Shown here in pieces: positions 22,633-34,655 of a stretch of 64,000 bases of DNA (position 1 is the first letter of the stretch; the number at the start of each line of letters is the position of its first letter). The stretch lies in contig OZ022506.1 of assembly GCA_963989385.1 (NCBI GenBank), forward strand, positions 6,489,415-6,553,414, in the 5' to 3' direction. The translations under genes were made by a program, and so were the position numbers. The notes under the pieces are model-generated. The model was given only the letters and a program-made list of their open reading frames with translations. It made no database searches and had not been told where the DNA came from. Source of the DNA: Ctena decussata (taxonomy: Eukaryota > Mollusca > Bivalvia > Lucinida > Lucinidae).

Positions 22633-23672
22633 GTAGTTTTGGCATAAGTTATTCGCAAAAGTCTTGAGACAAGTTTTCTTATGATGCGATTGAGTTTAAC
22701 CGCATAATATCAGACTCTGCATAAGGGAACTATTGTCATAGTTTAAAACCTTGACTGCAATGGGCAGGCATGGGATGGAATGGGCGAAATATCTAGACTT
22801 CGCTCTTAGACCTTAGAATGGTAATCTTACAGAAAAGGATTCGTTACCTTAGTGGGTGCAATTCTTCCCTGTAAGAGTGGCATCCCATATCAGTAGAATT
22901 AAGCTGAGAAAAAAAATAATACTAACCTGGCCTTTCCATTCCATACTTTAGCCAATAATAAAAACTGTTGTGGATTATATCCGTATATTCTCTATAAAAC
23001 TAAGGGTTTTATTGGAGATTGTGGACTTCTTTTATAGCATTCACTTGATTATCATGACGATATTTTCAACCTGCAATTATTTTGTTGAATATTTACATAA
23101 AGCTATAAACATGTATCATAGGAGTCCGATGCACAAAATATTATTTACCGTACACTCAGATGGTCTACACCCAGACTCTGAGGCGTGGTAAATAATACAT
23201 GTAGCCCCATATCTTCTGGATAAATGTTGCTCACAGATGGTGACAAGTTTTATATGGGAGAAACAAATATTTTAGTCAGTGAAATATGATGAGTCAGATT
23301 TGCAATCTCTAGGACATGTCCCTTGAAATTAGTGCGAGGAACATTGCCGTATTTTTTCTGCTTTAGGAATTAAGTTTTTTTTTCATACATTTCAAATCAA
23401 CACTTTCAGAATATACAGAATCACATTCTTTTTATTTAAATGCCATTGTACATATAAGTTTTGGTGGACAATTTTATATATAACAGGAAATTTTTGAAAA
23501 GTACATTTCCTAATTTAACTGTCTTGTTTGTTTCTAAAACATAGATACAATTTTGTAAATTGTATGATACTGAGTGGAATTAAGTCATTTAGTCTGACGT
23601 GATTTCTTTCAATCGTGATTTTTGAATGAAAGCATGCTGGGTCCGTTTTTTTAAAGTGCATAGAAAATAATT
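22633..23672. other. No gene recognised
   Basis: AT-rich. A weak inverted pair (AATATTATTTACC near 23,138 and GGTAAATAATA near 23,188) is the only structure seen. Confidence 0.4.
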
Positions 23673-23881
23673 GAGCCGCGACACGACAAAACCAACAATG
23701 TGGTTGTGCGCCCAGCGCAGACTCAGATCAGCCTGGGCATCCGCCCAGTCTGATCAGAGTCTTCGCTGGCCGCATGAAGAGGGCTTACCGAACAGTCTGA
23801 TCGAACGGGGCCGATGACCAGGCTAATCTGATTCTTCACTGGGCGCAAAACCACTTTGTTGGTTTTCTCATGTCGCGGCTC
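23673..23881. mobile_element. Family M MITE copy 6, internally shortened
   Basis: Intact ends, but 209 bp long. The segment after CGCATG and before the second arm is shorter than in other copies. Confidence 0.88.
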
Positions 23882-24367
23882 ATATCTTTGTGATACAAGT
23901 TGAACAATCGATTTAAGCCATACGGTAATTTATGCCTGACCGTTCCAAGGCGATGCTACTATTTTGTTTTGATCCATTGAGGGATTAAAAATCCTTCACA
24001 CCATCCGAACAACTAAGGAATATGGTGCAGTTTGAATTTAAGGACCACATTTCCCCGAATACCCGGATGATCACAACCTAGCGGCAAAAATTGAGTACTT
24101 CCTTTGAATATATGATTTCTTTTTGCTATTCAGAAAAAAAAATGTTCAGAACGTATGGTCAGATTTTTTGCTGACTTAAAAACCATAGGCCATAGATATT
24201 TTAGTCACTAGATGCTAAGTGTGAAAACAGTACTTGAAATGTTGATTATTTGACTTATACTTGCGTTTTAGGAAAAAAATGAAGATTTGACTTATATGCT
24301 CGATCAAATGCCGTGTGCCTGTTGTAATTTTGCTATGTCTGCCGGTTTGTTGAAGATTTACTTATTT
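23882..24367. other. No gene recognised
   Basis: Nothing supportable. Confidence 0.35.
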
Positions 24368-24603
24368 GAGCCGATACACGAGAAAACCAACAAAGTGGTT
24401 TTGTGCCCAGCGCAGACTCAGATCAGCCTGGGCATCCGCCCAGTCTGATCAGAGTCTTCGCTGTCCGCACAGAGGTACCTAAGACCTTTAGCTACTCTTT
24501 AAGCGCTGAGCAAAGAGTCTGACTGGACTGGGCGGATGCGCAAGCTGATCTGAGTCTGCGCTGGGCGCACAACCACTTTGTTGGTTTTCTCGTGTCGCGG
24601 CTC
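24368..24603. mobile_element. Family M MITE copy 7
   Basis: Full-length copy flanked by ATTT on both sides. Confidence 0.92.
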
Positions 24604-24762
24604 ATTTTCAGATGGCATTGTATTCAGCTTTGATAGTGGCATGACGACCAGCAATCAACGAAACCAGTTATCTAACCTTGAGGAGCAGTGACTGGCTAGT
24701 GCAGCATATTTGTAGGCAAGGTTTTGCCAGGATTTTCAGTTATAGGAATGAATTTCCTTTCT

Positions 24763-25415
24763 TGGGATATTACCGATGTGTGTACGTCAGTGAATCACCT
24801 AGAAACTGGCTATAGCCCGAAGAGTTTATGTAAAGTTTGTGAGGGAGTCGCAGGCAGTAACACATCGATAAAATTCCAGAATAGGTACTTATTCCTCATA
24901 ACTCCAATGTTATCCGTTCCTGTATCTTAAAGTCGGAGTAAAAACTCGAAAATAGTGATTGTTTCACAAATAAACACTGTCGAGGGCGGCGCAAATTCGA
25001 ACATGTTTGAAATGACGTTGCATTACGCTACAATGAAGGTCATACACGTGCTTGCTGTAGTCGTCTCAATACAAAGTTCGTTCTTTAACATGACTTTCAG
25101 TCAGAAATTTCAAAAAAGGACCTCGGAAGAGAAACTCGCATATTAATAAAACAACAAAATTTGAGCCGCGACACGACAAAATCAACAAAGTGGTTGCGCA
25201 TCCACCTAGTCTGATCAGAGTCTTCGCTGTCCGCATGGAGGTAGCTTAGACCCTTAGCTACCATTGAAGCGCTTTGCGAAGAGTTTGATCAGATTGGGTA
25301 GATGGCTAGGCTAATCTGAGTCTGCGTTTGGCGCACAACCACTTTGTTGGTTTTCTCGTGCCGCGGCTCATTTTCGATGTATAGGCTCCTCTCTGCGTAT
25401 GATGTTTGAGTTGTC
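24763..25415. mobile_element. Dispersed element, family X copy 1, containing a nested MITE
   Basis: It starts GGGATATTACCGATGTGTG and shares, in order, GTGAATCACC, TTTGTGAGGGAGTCG, ACACATCGATAAAA, ACACTGTCGAGGGCG, TGACGTTGCATTACG and CTTGCTGTAGTCGTCTC with copies at 28.7 and 60.6 kb. Its right end (TTTTCGATGTATAGG then CTCCTCTCTGCGTATG) is cut off from the body by family M copy 8. The frame 24,955-25,146 is part of the repeat. Confidence 0.75.
25163..25369. mobile_element. Family M MITE copy 8, nested in family X
   Basis: Both ends are intact and ATTT flanks both sides. The left arm lacks part of the usual GTGCGCCCAG...CAGCCTGGG segment. The surrounding family X sequence continues across it. 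Confidence 0.9.
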
Positions 25416-25617
25416 ACCTAAAACAGCTTGTTGAAAGAGTAAAAACTAAGATGCTACGAACAGCTCAATCCATCCATGTTCAGGTAACGCTATTGCAAGG
25501 CTCATCTGGGCATTCCTTGTTTGCAACTCCTCCGGGGCTATTACTAGGATAAAAACGGTATACCACTTCTCTGGCGCTGCCCGCATTGGCATAAACTGCG
25601 ACGGCATAACCATTAAT

Positions 25618-25857
25618 GAGCCGCGACAGGAAAAAAACCAACAAAGTTGTTGTGCATCTAGCACAGACTCAGATCAGCCTTGGCATCCGCCCAGTCTCAT
25701 CAGGGTCTTCGCTGTCTGCTTGGCTTGGAGGTAGCTTAGACCTTTATCAACCCCTCAAGCGCTTAGCGAAGTCTGATCAAACTGTGTGGACGCCCAGGCT
25801 GATCGGAGTCTTCGCTGGGCGCATAACCTCTAAGTTGGTTTTCTCATGTCGCGGCTC
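25618..25857. mobile_element. Family M MITE copy 9
   Basis: Full-length but mutated (GAGCCGCGACAGGAAAAAA start, duplicated CTTGG word inside). The flanks TAAT/AATT are only partly alike. Confidence 0.88.
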
Positions 25858-26198
25858 AATTTTGTCGAGTATTCTGATTTGGCAGTTCTTATGAAAGCAC
25901 AAAAACAGGCGAGGCATGTAATCTTGTAGATTCTTCTTGTTTTAAGGTATTAGTTACACCTACATGTATTTCCGCAATTATTACAGAGGGAATCAGTTTT
26001 TGTGACTTCCTAGCTGCTTCCCTGGCTAATAAAACGCTTCCGAGAATGGCTCTGCTTTTAAAGAAACGAATTTGTTCCTGGAGCAAATTTTTTCCATCAA
26101 GAGTTGATTCCCGTTGAAAAGAGAGGCAAAAACAAAAGTAACAGAGTTGCTTTTTGGAAGGGTATAAATTCACCTGAAACTTTATGTATGAGGTTATT

Positions 26199-26407
26199 GA
26201 ACCGCGACATGACAAAACAAACAAAGTGGCATGTGCGCATCCGCCCCGTCTGATAAGTTTTCGCTGTGCACTTAAAGGGTAGCTAAGGGTCTATGCTAGC
26301 ACCATGCGGATAGTGAAGACTCTGGACAGACTGGGCGGATGCCCATGCTGATCTGAGTCTACGCTGGGCGCACATGCCACTTTGTTTGTTTTGTCATGTC
26401 GCAGCTC
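26199..26407. mobile_element. Family M MITE copy 10, shortened
   Basis: The ends GAACCGCGACATGACAAAA and TTTTGTCATGTCGCAGCTC are present. The left-arm segment with CCCAGCGCAGACTCAGATC is missing. Confidence 0.86.
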
Positions 26408-26613
26408 ATATTTGTGTGCGCTTAATTGCTAATAAGCTGCTGAATGTTCTGTGATTATTGACAACAAAATATGCAATAAAATTGTGAAGCTGATAATATT
26501 TGAAATTGTTATATTTTGTTCCATCAGTTCTTGTGTCCAAACCTATATGCTTACTTAGAATGATTGTTACAAACAAATAGTACAATGTATCTACATCTAA
26601 ATTACATGTAGCA

Positions 26614-26677
26614 TCTCACTGGACACACAACGTTAAATCAACGTTGAATGTTTCAATGTCATGCGCCTACTGGGATG
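26614..26677. mobile_element. Family E element, copy 2 (short)
   Basis: CACTGGACACACAACGTTAA, then ATCAACGTTGAATG, ending GCGCCTACTGGGATG. It has the same outer ends as the 16.9-kb copy with fewer internal words. Confidence 0.65.
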
Positions 26678-28160
26678 TATTATGCAAATTATTTCATGCA
26701 TTTTTATTTACCTACATACCATTTCTGAGCAAGCAGCACATAACATGCCTGTGTGACAAGCTCTTGTTTCTGAGCCACTGCCTAAATACTGATTAAACCC
26801 CCGACAAAGATGTTTGCAGCAGAGGCATAAAGTGTTTGTTATTCCGTTCAATTGTCCGTCTGCCCGCCTGTTGGTGGACTTTACTGTCAAAGTGTTGCAT
26901 TAAACCTATCTTTTTGCTTGCCAGTGTCTTTATCACCACATGTCCGATACTTTTCATTTGTGGTCTATAAAACTTAGCGAGTCGATAAAGGGCAATTAGG
27001 AAATAGTGCACAAGTCTCTGCAAATTATGACCTGACTGCATAGCGAACGATGTAGAACAAGACAACTGCATCATTTCACATGATTTATCTACTCAGTCTA
27101 CACTCTTGGTTAAATACGAGCGATTGGATCAAGCTACCGCGTCAATATACGGTGCTAAGGGGTGACGGTAGCAATTCATTTCCCATAGACCGCAATGCAA
27201 ACATTTTGTAAAATACAACACATTTCCTGAAAATCGCGGCTACTTTAGACCATAACTCCTTCTAGCTTGTGGACCCAATATTTAAACAATCAACGAAAAA
27301 CCTTATGCTGCATTTAAGAGAGCCGGGTAAACCCAAACCCAACAACCGTCTGCGGAACTGCTTTTCGCTGAAAATAACTGTCAAAGATTCAAAGAGTTTA
27401 GAACTGCAAATCAAAAATACTGGTACATGTAGCCATTAAAAAATTCAACTCGCTGATTTTACATGTTCAACCACCGAATTAAGAAGAAAACATAATAACA
27501 TCAAACAGCATCTATTTTTAGCAAATAACAGCACTTGACGTTTTCTTTGTAGTCAAATTGTGTGCCAAAACTTCTGTGTACCCATAAACTGATGACATTA
27601 AAAGGTACTTTCACTACTTTACTACACCCAAAATCTTAAAAAGCCAATCAGTAATGCCTAAATTCAAAATTCAGGCTTTCTCCAAGACAGTTTCCAAGTT
27701 TCGCAGAATTCCAATGACTGGATTTCCTTCAATAGTGTGCTAAAGTTTTCGCACCAGGTTGCTACGGCCGGAGTTGAAAAACACAAGTTTTTTACAAAAA
27801 AGCAAAAGGTTTACTTCATACTGGTGGAAAATATACTCATGCACACAACTCTTTCTCTCTTTACTTGAAACTTCAAACTGTTCCCAGCTAAAATAAATCA
27901 AAACATGAAATAATGGTCATTCTTCAAGAATTTTCACTCATTTTGGAAGTACACCCATCAAAATTGGAAGGAAAATGTGCATTTTTTAGCAACTTGGACA
28001 CCTAAGAGTTTCAAAATTGGAAATCAATGCAGTTTTCTGCTTTCTAGAACAGACTTCTAGAGCTGATCTAGCAAACTAAGGAGCAAAAAAGTATGGACTC
28101 TGTGTTGGATATCTAGAACAACTGGGCTTCATGTATTATCGACACTTTTTTCAACCAAGC
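26678..28160. other. No gene recognised
   Basis: About 1.5 kb of AT-rich sequence with no supportable exon and no repeat that I can match elsewhere in the window. Confidence 0.4.
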
Positions 28161-28164
28161 GTGT

Positions 28165-28395
28165 CAGGTAGCCAGTAGACTGATTTCTATATATGCTTAC
28201 TTCTGTTTCTCTTTCCGCTGATTACAAGAAGGCCAGTTGTCAGCTACTGGCGTAAGTAAGTGCACTTAGTACTGGTCAATCTCTTAGGAGGACTAAGCCT
28301 AGAATAGAATAGTGTGGTCAGGCTAACTGACCGTCCCAACATGGCCACAGCCGTTTCCGTGGACGTTAAGCAACAAAACAACAACAAAAAAATTC
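28165..28395 (+). mobile_element. tRNA-derived SINE body, head truncated
   Basis: It carries CTTTCCGCTGATTACAAGAA, GCCAGTTGTCAGCTACTGGC, GGACTAAGCCTAG, TGACCGTCCCAACATGGCC and the tail AAGCAACAAAACAACAACAA. The tRNA-like head seen at 51.1 kb is absent, as expected for a 5'-truncated copy. Confidence 0.8.
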
Positions 28396-28654
28396 AAAGA
28401 CATGTGCTGAGAAAATTGTCTTCTAATGAGTCATAAAAACAATGGACAGATTATCTGTAAATTTATATGGCTGAAAAATAGCCAATAGTAGTTATTGGTA
28501 TACCTACGTATACTTTGAGGAGCGAGGAAAATTCTTAAGAAAGGTCCTCTGGCAGCAAGGAAAGCATCAGAGAAACCAAATTAGAAGCCTCGGTTTACTT
28601 GAGACTGTTCATGTGCTGTAATGTAATGTTGTCACGCTGTCCCCGACAGAAACA

Positions 28655-29095
28655 GATAATCAAAACAGATGAATCCCTCACAAATTCGCCTTCGGCTCTA
28701 TGTTTCCTTTGTGAGTGGTTCACCGTGGTTTACACAACGATAAAAGCCCAGAATGGTAATGCATTCCTTATAATTCTAATATTATTTGTTTCTATGTCGT
28801 TAAAAATGTCGGGTAAAAATTAAAAAAATGTCAGTATTTCACACATAACCGCTGTCGAGGGCGCCATTTTAAAGACGTTACCGACTGACGTTTGAAATGA
28901 CGCCGACGTTATCACATAATTAGCGTCATAAACGCGTTTGCTATAGTTGTCTCAATACAAATTTTGTGATTTAATATGAATTTCAATTAGAAATTTCAAA
29001 AATGCAAATTTTCCATGGATGAAAAGGTCGCGAATGGATACAACGTCAACAGAATTTATCGATGTATAAACCCCTCTATGCAGATGCTGTCAGCC
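28655..29095. mobile_element. Dispersed element, family X copy 2
   Basis: AATCCCTCACAAATTCGCC, TTTGTGAGTGGTTCACCG, TTTACACAACGATAAAA, GCTGTCGAGGGCGCC and TTATCGATGTATAAACC follow in the family X order. The right end is intact and the left end is less clear. Confidence 0.7.
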
Positions 29096-29099
29096 AATT

Positions 29100-29565
29100 T
29101 GTCCGAAACTTCTGCTAAACAGAGGCTGTTGGAATTTTATACTGTAGCTTATGGAACATGCCATAACCGTACTAAATCCATTCAAGAGTAGTAATGCAGA
29201 TTTGCGAACGGAAATATGAAATGTAACAGTTGTTCCCCTTGCCATACTTCAAAACGATGTTTCCAGAAGGCTTCTGACACCGAGCCCTCTCCAATTTGAA
29301 GAGGAGAGTTTGTGTTGAGAAACAAACGGTCTTTCTTTCTTATTAAACCTTCATGGGAAGCAACTCTGCAAATAACATATTTGTCTCCCATGTCAATGGG
29401 GGTCAACTTTTATAGACAAAATGCTCCTCTTCGATCCTATTTGAAGGGGAAACGCAAAAAATGCAGGTTTACCCATACACCTTACTCGACACTACCAGTT
29501 TGAAAGATTTTTCCTATTGCCTTACCCCTACCTAATATGTATGAATTATAGTAAACACACGAAAT
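29100..29565. other. No gene recognised
   Basis: Two short opposing frames (29,182-29,406 and 29,312-29,503) overlap and neither shows a domain. Confidence 0.35.
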
Positions 29566-29569
29566 TAAA

Positions 29570-30008
29570 ATATAGTTAGGGCAACCGAAGGGAGGCAAAT
29601 TATAATATATTTTCCAACTCAACCAGGTTCTGTCTCAGTAAATTTAAAGAGTAACTACACTTCAGGAACTGACTGAATCAGATCCCAAACCCTATCCCCA
29701 ACATCAAAGGGAAAGATTGACAAAGACATCCCAACAAACAATAAATTACAAGTGATAAGCCGAGTCAGCAGCTCTTTCCCAAATGGGTGGCAACTCAGCT
29801 ATCTTTATAGAACTAAATAATTTAGACCAACAGAAGGGTTACAACAGACTAAGCAAATTATAAGAAAAACATTTAACAATTAGTTTTACCTATTTTCTAT
29901 TTTTATTATAGAAGGGTTAAAATAAGAACACAATAAATTAAACAGCACCGAACATAAAACAAATGCAACCGAAACGAAAGTACCGCCTTGGGACGGTCAG
30001 TAATAACT
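29570..30008 (-). mobile_element. SINE-like repeat, family B copy 1, minus strand
   Basis: On the minus strand: TGACCGTCCCAAGGCGGTAC, GTTGCATTTGTTTTATGTTC, AAGATAGCTGAGTTGCCACC, GCTGCTGACTCGGCTTATC and GGATCTGATTCAGTCAGTTC. It is homologous to family A (31.9, 44.1 and 56.7 kb) and to the plus-strand copy at 61.7-62.2 kb. Confidence 0.8.
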
Positions 30009-30254
30009 AAGTTGCCGAATTTAATTAAATAACTTTAAAACGGCCAGAGATTTTTCAATTAAAGTAAATTATGTGACATTATAAGCGAATTTAGTTTGAA
30101 AGAATTATAATAAAATTACTTTTGTTTCTGAAAATAGAAACGGAAATGTCATTTGACTGGAGGGAAAAAAAGAGAGTAATAATGAGCTGTAACAAGGTGG
30201 CCAACGTAAGTCAAGATCATGTACTAATATCAGTAAATATCTTACATTTCAAAT

Positions 30255-30365
30255 CAATATTCTCAGGTAAGAAGTAAGTAAGTAGGCTTTATTTAAAGAG
30301 GGTTACTCATTTGGCTTTCACCAATCTTCCATGAGACCCTCTGAAAGTTCATGCAAACAAACCTT
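30255..30365. repeat. Short repeat with (TAAG)n start
   Basis: GTAAGAAGTAAGTAAGTAGG precedes CTTTATTTAAAGAGGGTTAC. It looks like the tail end of a retroelement, but no second copy in this window confirms it. Confidence 0.4.
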
Positions 30366-30423
30366 ACAATTCAGCATCATGATAATAAATATGTGAAAAA
30401 TTACAAGAATATGAAAATTTCAA

Positions 30424-30549
30424 CACACACACACACACACACAGCAGGCACATAACGTCAAAATGACGACGTATAGGCGTCGATGCGACGCCATCACGTC
30501 GAATCGACGTCAGTACGACGTAAACTCGACGTCACGCGCCCGCTGGGAC
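30424..30549. mobile_element. (CA)n followed by family E copy 3, CGTCGA variant
   Basis: After (CA)9 the element runs CAGCAGGCACATAACGTCAA to ACGCGCCCGCTGGGACA. The internal words are ACGTCGAATCGACGT and GCGTCGATGCGACGC rather than the TTGAATCAACG of the other copies. It therefore keeps the architecture but with a different palindromic word. Confidence 0.7.
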
Positions 30550-30639
30550 ATACTTGACGAATTGATGAAGTATGAATTTTTGACGATAAGCATGTAAAAC
30601 GAATTAAATTGCAGAATAGAAAAAAAAAATGCAACAATA

Positions 30640-30790
30640 AATAAGAAACAGCTCACAATTTCAAAAGACAAAATATTAGCACCCGAATACGATGGTAGGG
30701 TGATAAAGAAAGGCTGTGTGCAATGGAACCCCGTTTACGGTAGGACAGATTCTCGCCTCATCGCCTCAAGCGAGGTTCGATCCCAGGTAA
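30640..30790 (-). mobile_element. tRNA-derived SINE fragment, minus strand
   Basis: On the minus strand it gives CTGGGATCGAACCTCGCTTG, AGGCGAGAATCTGTCCTACC, GTAAACGGGGTTC and TTTATCACCCTACC, matching the plus-strand SINE at 39.8-40.0 kb. Confidence 0.75.
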
Positions 30791-30893
30791 CAAAATAAGT
30801 TATATCTCAGGTCTTACAAGGTCAGTTTTAATGCTTACGATTCCCCGCACTTATGACATTTGTCTGAAGCACTTGTAAATGGTTTTTGAAATA

Positions 30894-30975
30894 AAGCCAT
30901 CTACCAGGACACACCAGAAAACTGATATTGTGGTCAGTGGTAAGTTTTCCGAAGTGTCCTGGTAAATGGCTTCAT
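30894..30975. repeat. Hairpin-forming inverted repeat
   Basis: AAGCCATCTACCAGGACAC pairs with GTGTCCTGGTAAATGGCTT, and AAAACTGATATTGTGGTCAG gives further partial pairing inside. Confidence 0.75.
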
Positions 30976-31849
30976 CGAATTATAACATTTGGTATAGACA
31001 GATGACCTTAGTGCGTGGTAACCGGGCTTTACGGCATTAGAAACAGAACTTTAAAGACCCAAGATATACATGTAGCTGATGTTCTTAATATTTGGTTCAA
31101 GATTATTTTGGAAACACAAGAATTTTAACGTTATAAATGCGTGTTTGTGAGGTACGTTGCCCATCTTGTGTAACTTGACTGGGCTACCTAGTAAAAATAA
31201 TGCAGTTAAAGTGATAGGATACATTTTCATGTTGTCCGCATTGTATTTTTCCAGGTTCGAAATTTTTTCTTCTTTGCTTCCCTGGGAAACGAAACGATAA
31301 TGTATGAATGTGCTATTCGAGGTACAACTCAAAGGGAAGCTCGAAATTACGATGATACGCATGGGGACTTCTATTATCATTGAAGACCCTCAAGGACAAA
31401 AAGCAGTAAATTATTAATATTATTGACCAATAAATACTAATGCATACAATATAAATAATCGACGTCGCGTGAAAATGTACTCTGCAACATTTGTAAATAG
31501 GGAATACTTATCAGCCTAAACATCCATTTTGTCTCATCAGAGCCTTCCATTTTTCTTGGGATTCAGTACAGTTAAAAGCTTTATTCAGGCAGATTGTGAG
31601 AATATGCAGGTTATTTCAGTATTTACTCTGCAGACAGGGCTTTAAGGTCCCAGTTTACGCATAGCCAATCAAATATCCACACGGGGAAAAGTTAAGCATC
31701 ATTAAAAACCTGTTTGAAATTTTATAAGCATAATAGTAAATTAGTATGAATAGTAATCCAGCGAGTGACACAAAACACCTGGGTACCTAGTTTAAAACTT
31801 ACGATGTTGTTATTTAAAGAGGCGTTAAAAATCCAAATGTATGCAATGA
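30976..31849. other. No gene recognised
   Basis: Nothing supportable. The minus-strand frame 31,051-31,380 has no recognisable domain. Confidence 0.35.
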
Positions 31850-31854
31850 AAGTA

Positions 31855-32295
31855 AAAAGTATGTAAAGACCAGGAACTGAAACAATCAAAATCCAAATCC
31901 AGCCCTCAAACCATAGTTGGAAACAACCAAGATTACAAATAATCAAGATACAGAGAACATATGGCCAACCGAGTGAGCAGCTTGCTCCCAAAAGGTGGCC
32001 ACTCAGCAACCCAAACCGAACCAAAAATAATAATAACATACATAAGGTAAAACATCACAGAAACTCTGACACCAAAAAACAGGCAACAAAGAACCACAAC
32101 AGAACTACCGCCTTGGAACGGTCAGTAATGAATTACTGGGGGGCTTAAATCGATTTTACAGGCCCAACCTCACCCTCAGTTTCTGAAGTGGTACAAAACA
32201 TTTAGTTGGTTGTTCGGTTCGCATGATAACCCTCTAACTCGTCAATGACTCATCACGGTAAACACATAAATCAAATTTCAACACCATGAAGAAGC
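31855..32295 (-). mobile_element. Retroelement-like repeat, family A copy 1
   Basis: It is shared almost letter for letter with 44,094-44,447 and 56,677-57,120. Key phrases on the plus strand are AGTAAAAAGTATGTAAAGAC, CAACCGAGTGAGCAGCTTGC, ACCGCCTTGGAACGGTCAGT and TTACTGGGGGGCTTAAATCG. It is placed on the minus strand because the 44-kb copy is truncated at what would be its 5' end. A hydrophobic minus-strand frame stays open in all three copies. Confidence 0.82.
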
Positions 32296-32299
32296 AAAG

Positions 32300-32814
32300 A
32301 CGAGGACTCAACAGATACAACGGGCCGTCTGACAGGTGGAGATCCCTGTCCTGCCAAACAACCCCACTGGAAATCTGAAACAAAAGAAGGTCACCAGTTG
32401 AGCCCTGGTGGACCAAGCAACAGACAAAAAGGCTCCGGTCCCAACCAACTAAAATATATAGCTTTAGGTCGGGGCCATCATAGAGTCTGACAACCGATCC
32501 CCCGGTGTGCAATTAAAGAGTGCAGCAAAGCTATCAACCGTGATTGGGTTAATCACTAAGCATGCAGACTGTCGCATAACATTTAAATTATAGCCAATAC
32601 GTTTGTGACGTATTATTATTTTTCGGAATTGATCAGAAAAATCAGTCCTACCCTTAATCTTTTTGAATTTGTATACTGTCATTTTTGCCGGAAAAAATGA
32701 AAGAATCTGTTGAAGAGCTAACACTTTTCTCATTATTTTTTTTTCGTCAAAAATATTAGCACACTTGATTATATGAAGACTTAAGCTTACGATGCTTCAG
32801 AAAACTAGGTCTTG
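32300..32814. other. No gene recognised
   Basis: Overlapping short minus frames without domains. Confidence 0.35.
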
Positions 32815-33765
32815 TTATGTCCCTCCATCAAAGATGAGGGTGTACCTATTGTTTTCAGTGCGGATCCCGGGCGTCGGCGTCGGCGTGACAATTTCTTGCG
32901 GGCGCAATTTTACTTTAACCAATGAATAGAATTTCACCAAACGTGCATGGATACATAATTGAGACAAGGGTAAGAGCTTATTAGATTTTGGTGACCTTGA
33001 CCTTATTTTCAAGGCCAATGGATGACTTAGATGACAATTTCTTGTATCCACTATATCTCCTGAACCAATGAATGGAATTTCACCAAACTTGCATGGATAC
33101 ATTATTGGGACAACTTTAAGAGCTGATAAGATATCAGTGGCCTTGACCTCATTTTCAAGGTCACTAGAGGACTCAGATGACAATTTCTTGTACCCATGAT
33201 ATCTCTTGAAACAATAGATGGAATTTCACCAAACTTACGAGGATACATCATTGGGACAAATTTAAAAGCTAATTAGATTTTGCTGCTCTTGATCTAATTT
33301 TCAAGGTCACTGGAGGACTGAAATGACAATTTCCTATTACCACAATATCTCATGAACCAGTGGATAGAATTTCACCAAACTTGTTTGGCTACATTACTGG
33401 GACTAGCTTAAGAGCTGATTAGATTTTGGTGACCTTGACTACATTTTAAAGGTCATTGGAGGACTTAGATGGCAATTTTCACAGTTTACTGTGTTTGATT
33501 ACCTTGACCCAATTTTCAAGATCAAAAGCTAACTTAAAAATGCTTATTTTTTTTTTCTTAAAAGTTAGGTATACAATGGCATGTATCTTGAACCAGTTGA
33601 CAGATATTCATCAGACTTGCATGAATATATCGTTGTGACAGGTTTAAGACATGTTTAATTTTTGGTGACCTTGGCCCATTTTTCGAGGACATAGTCATCT
33701 ATGTAGGATATCCTTAGAACCAGAGGATGGATTTTCTCCAAACTTGCCTAAATATTTTACTTGTA
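32815..33765. repeat. Tandem array of ~146-bp units
   Basis: GAATTTCACCAAAC recurs near 32,929, 33,075, 33,221 and 33,367 with a decayed copy near 33,736. Between copies are CTTGACCTCATTTTCAAGGT and GACAATTTCTTGTA. A lone GACCTTGAAATGAGGTCAAGG unit occurs at about 63,418. It is the same class of interspersed tandem repeat as at 1.9-3.2 kb but unrelated in sequence. Confidence 0.88.
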
Positions 33766-34290
33766 CAGGCCAAATAACATTAGAGGGGATGGGAAATTGG
33801 CTGGTGGAGGACATCAGTTTTTCGGGAAAAACATTTCTAGTTTTACTTGTTTTCTGTTATTTGTATTGCGTAAAATTACTAATGAAAGATAACGGACGAT
33901 TTTCAATGACAAAAAATAAGCGGACAAAAGAAACAACGAAATCGATAAATCTTAAATAGACGTTACGGATAAATCTCACATCAAACTAAAAAAAATTAAA
34001 AACTTGAACTCAACCTAATTAAAAATTCTAATGTATAAACACGGCTGGCTTGAAGTTCGTGATCTACGTAGATAACAGGAATGAAATTAAATGCTGCTAT
34101 ATTTCTTTCCGGGTGTATATTATCTATTACCGTAGGCTATTTACCTATAATAACAATATTGCAAAATTAAAATCGTTCATTTCGACCATCAAACAGTAAT
34201 GACATGATGGCAGAATAGTGTGGCACACAATGCAATGGGCTGACTAAACCGCTGTTTCGAGAATATACGAATTGCGCGTGTTAAGAGTAG
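33766..34290. other. No gene recognised; upstream of the GPCR
   Basis: AT-rich flank without supportable features. Confidence 0.4.
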
Positions 34291-34295
34291 ATGAG

Positions 34296-34306
34296 TATTT
34301 AAAAGG
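34296..34306 (+). promoter_or_regulatory. TATA-like box upstream of the GPCR
   Basis: TATTTAAAAGG, with a pyrimidine-rich stretch about 25-35 bp downstream (CGCATTTCGTTCTC). This would give a 5' leader of about 330 nt if the gene is intronless in its leader. Inference from position and sequence only. Confidence 0.4.
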
Positions 34307-34655
34307 CAGTTTCGGTGGCGCATTTCGTTCTCTATCGTTAGCTTTGCCTTGTTCTACAACAGACACGACCAATTCGACGCCGATATTGTCCAAGGAAAAT
34401 GGCTAGAGTTTGCAGATGTAATAGAACCTGAATATACCCGGGCCATTTCACGCATGCGCGCAGATTTATTGAAGAAGGTGAAACGGAATAAAAACAGAAC
34501 ATGATAATACATCACAATTCTAGAAGATAATACGCGTAGGTGCAATCGGACAAAGACTTATAATTTGTCGTTGCCCTGTGTTGCCTTTTCTTTGCTTGTT
34601 GTAAAACAGAGAAAAATAGAAGTTTCGCGGTGCCCATTATATCAAACGAACACGA

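Noticed and set aside
24955..25146. 63-residue frame with a hydrophobic middle
   Set aside because: It lies wholly inside family X and is not kept open in the other copies.
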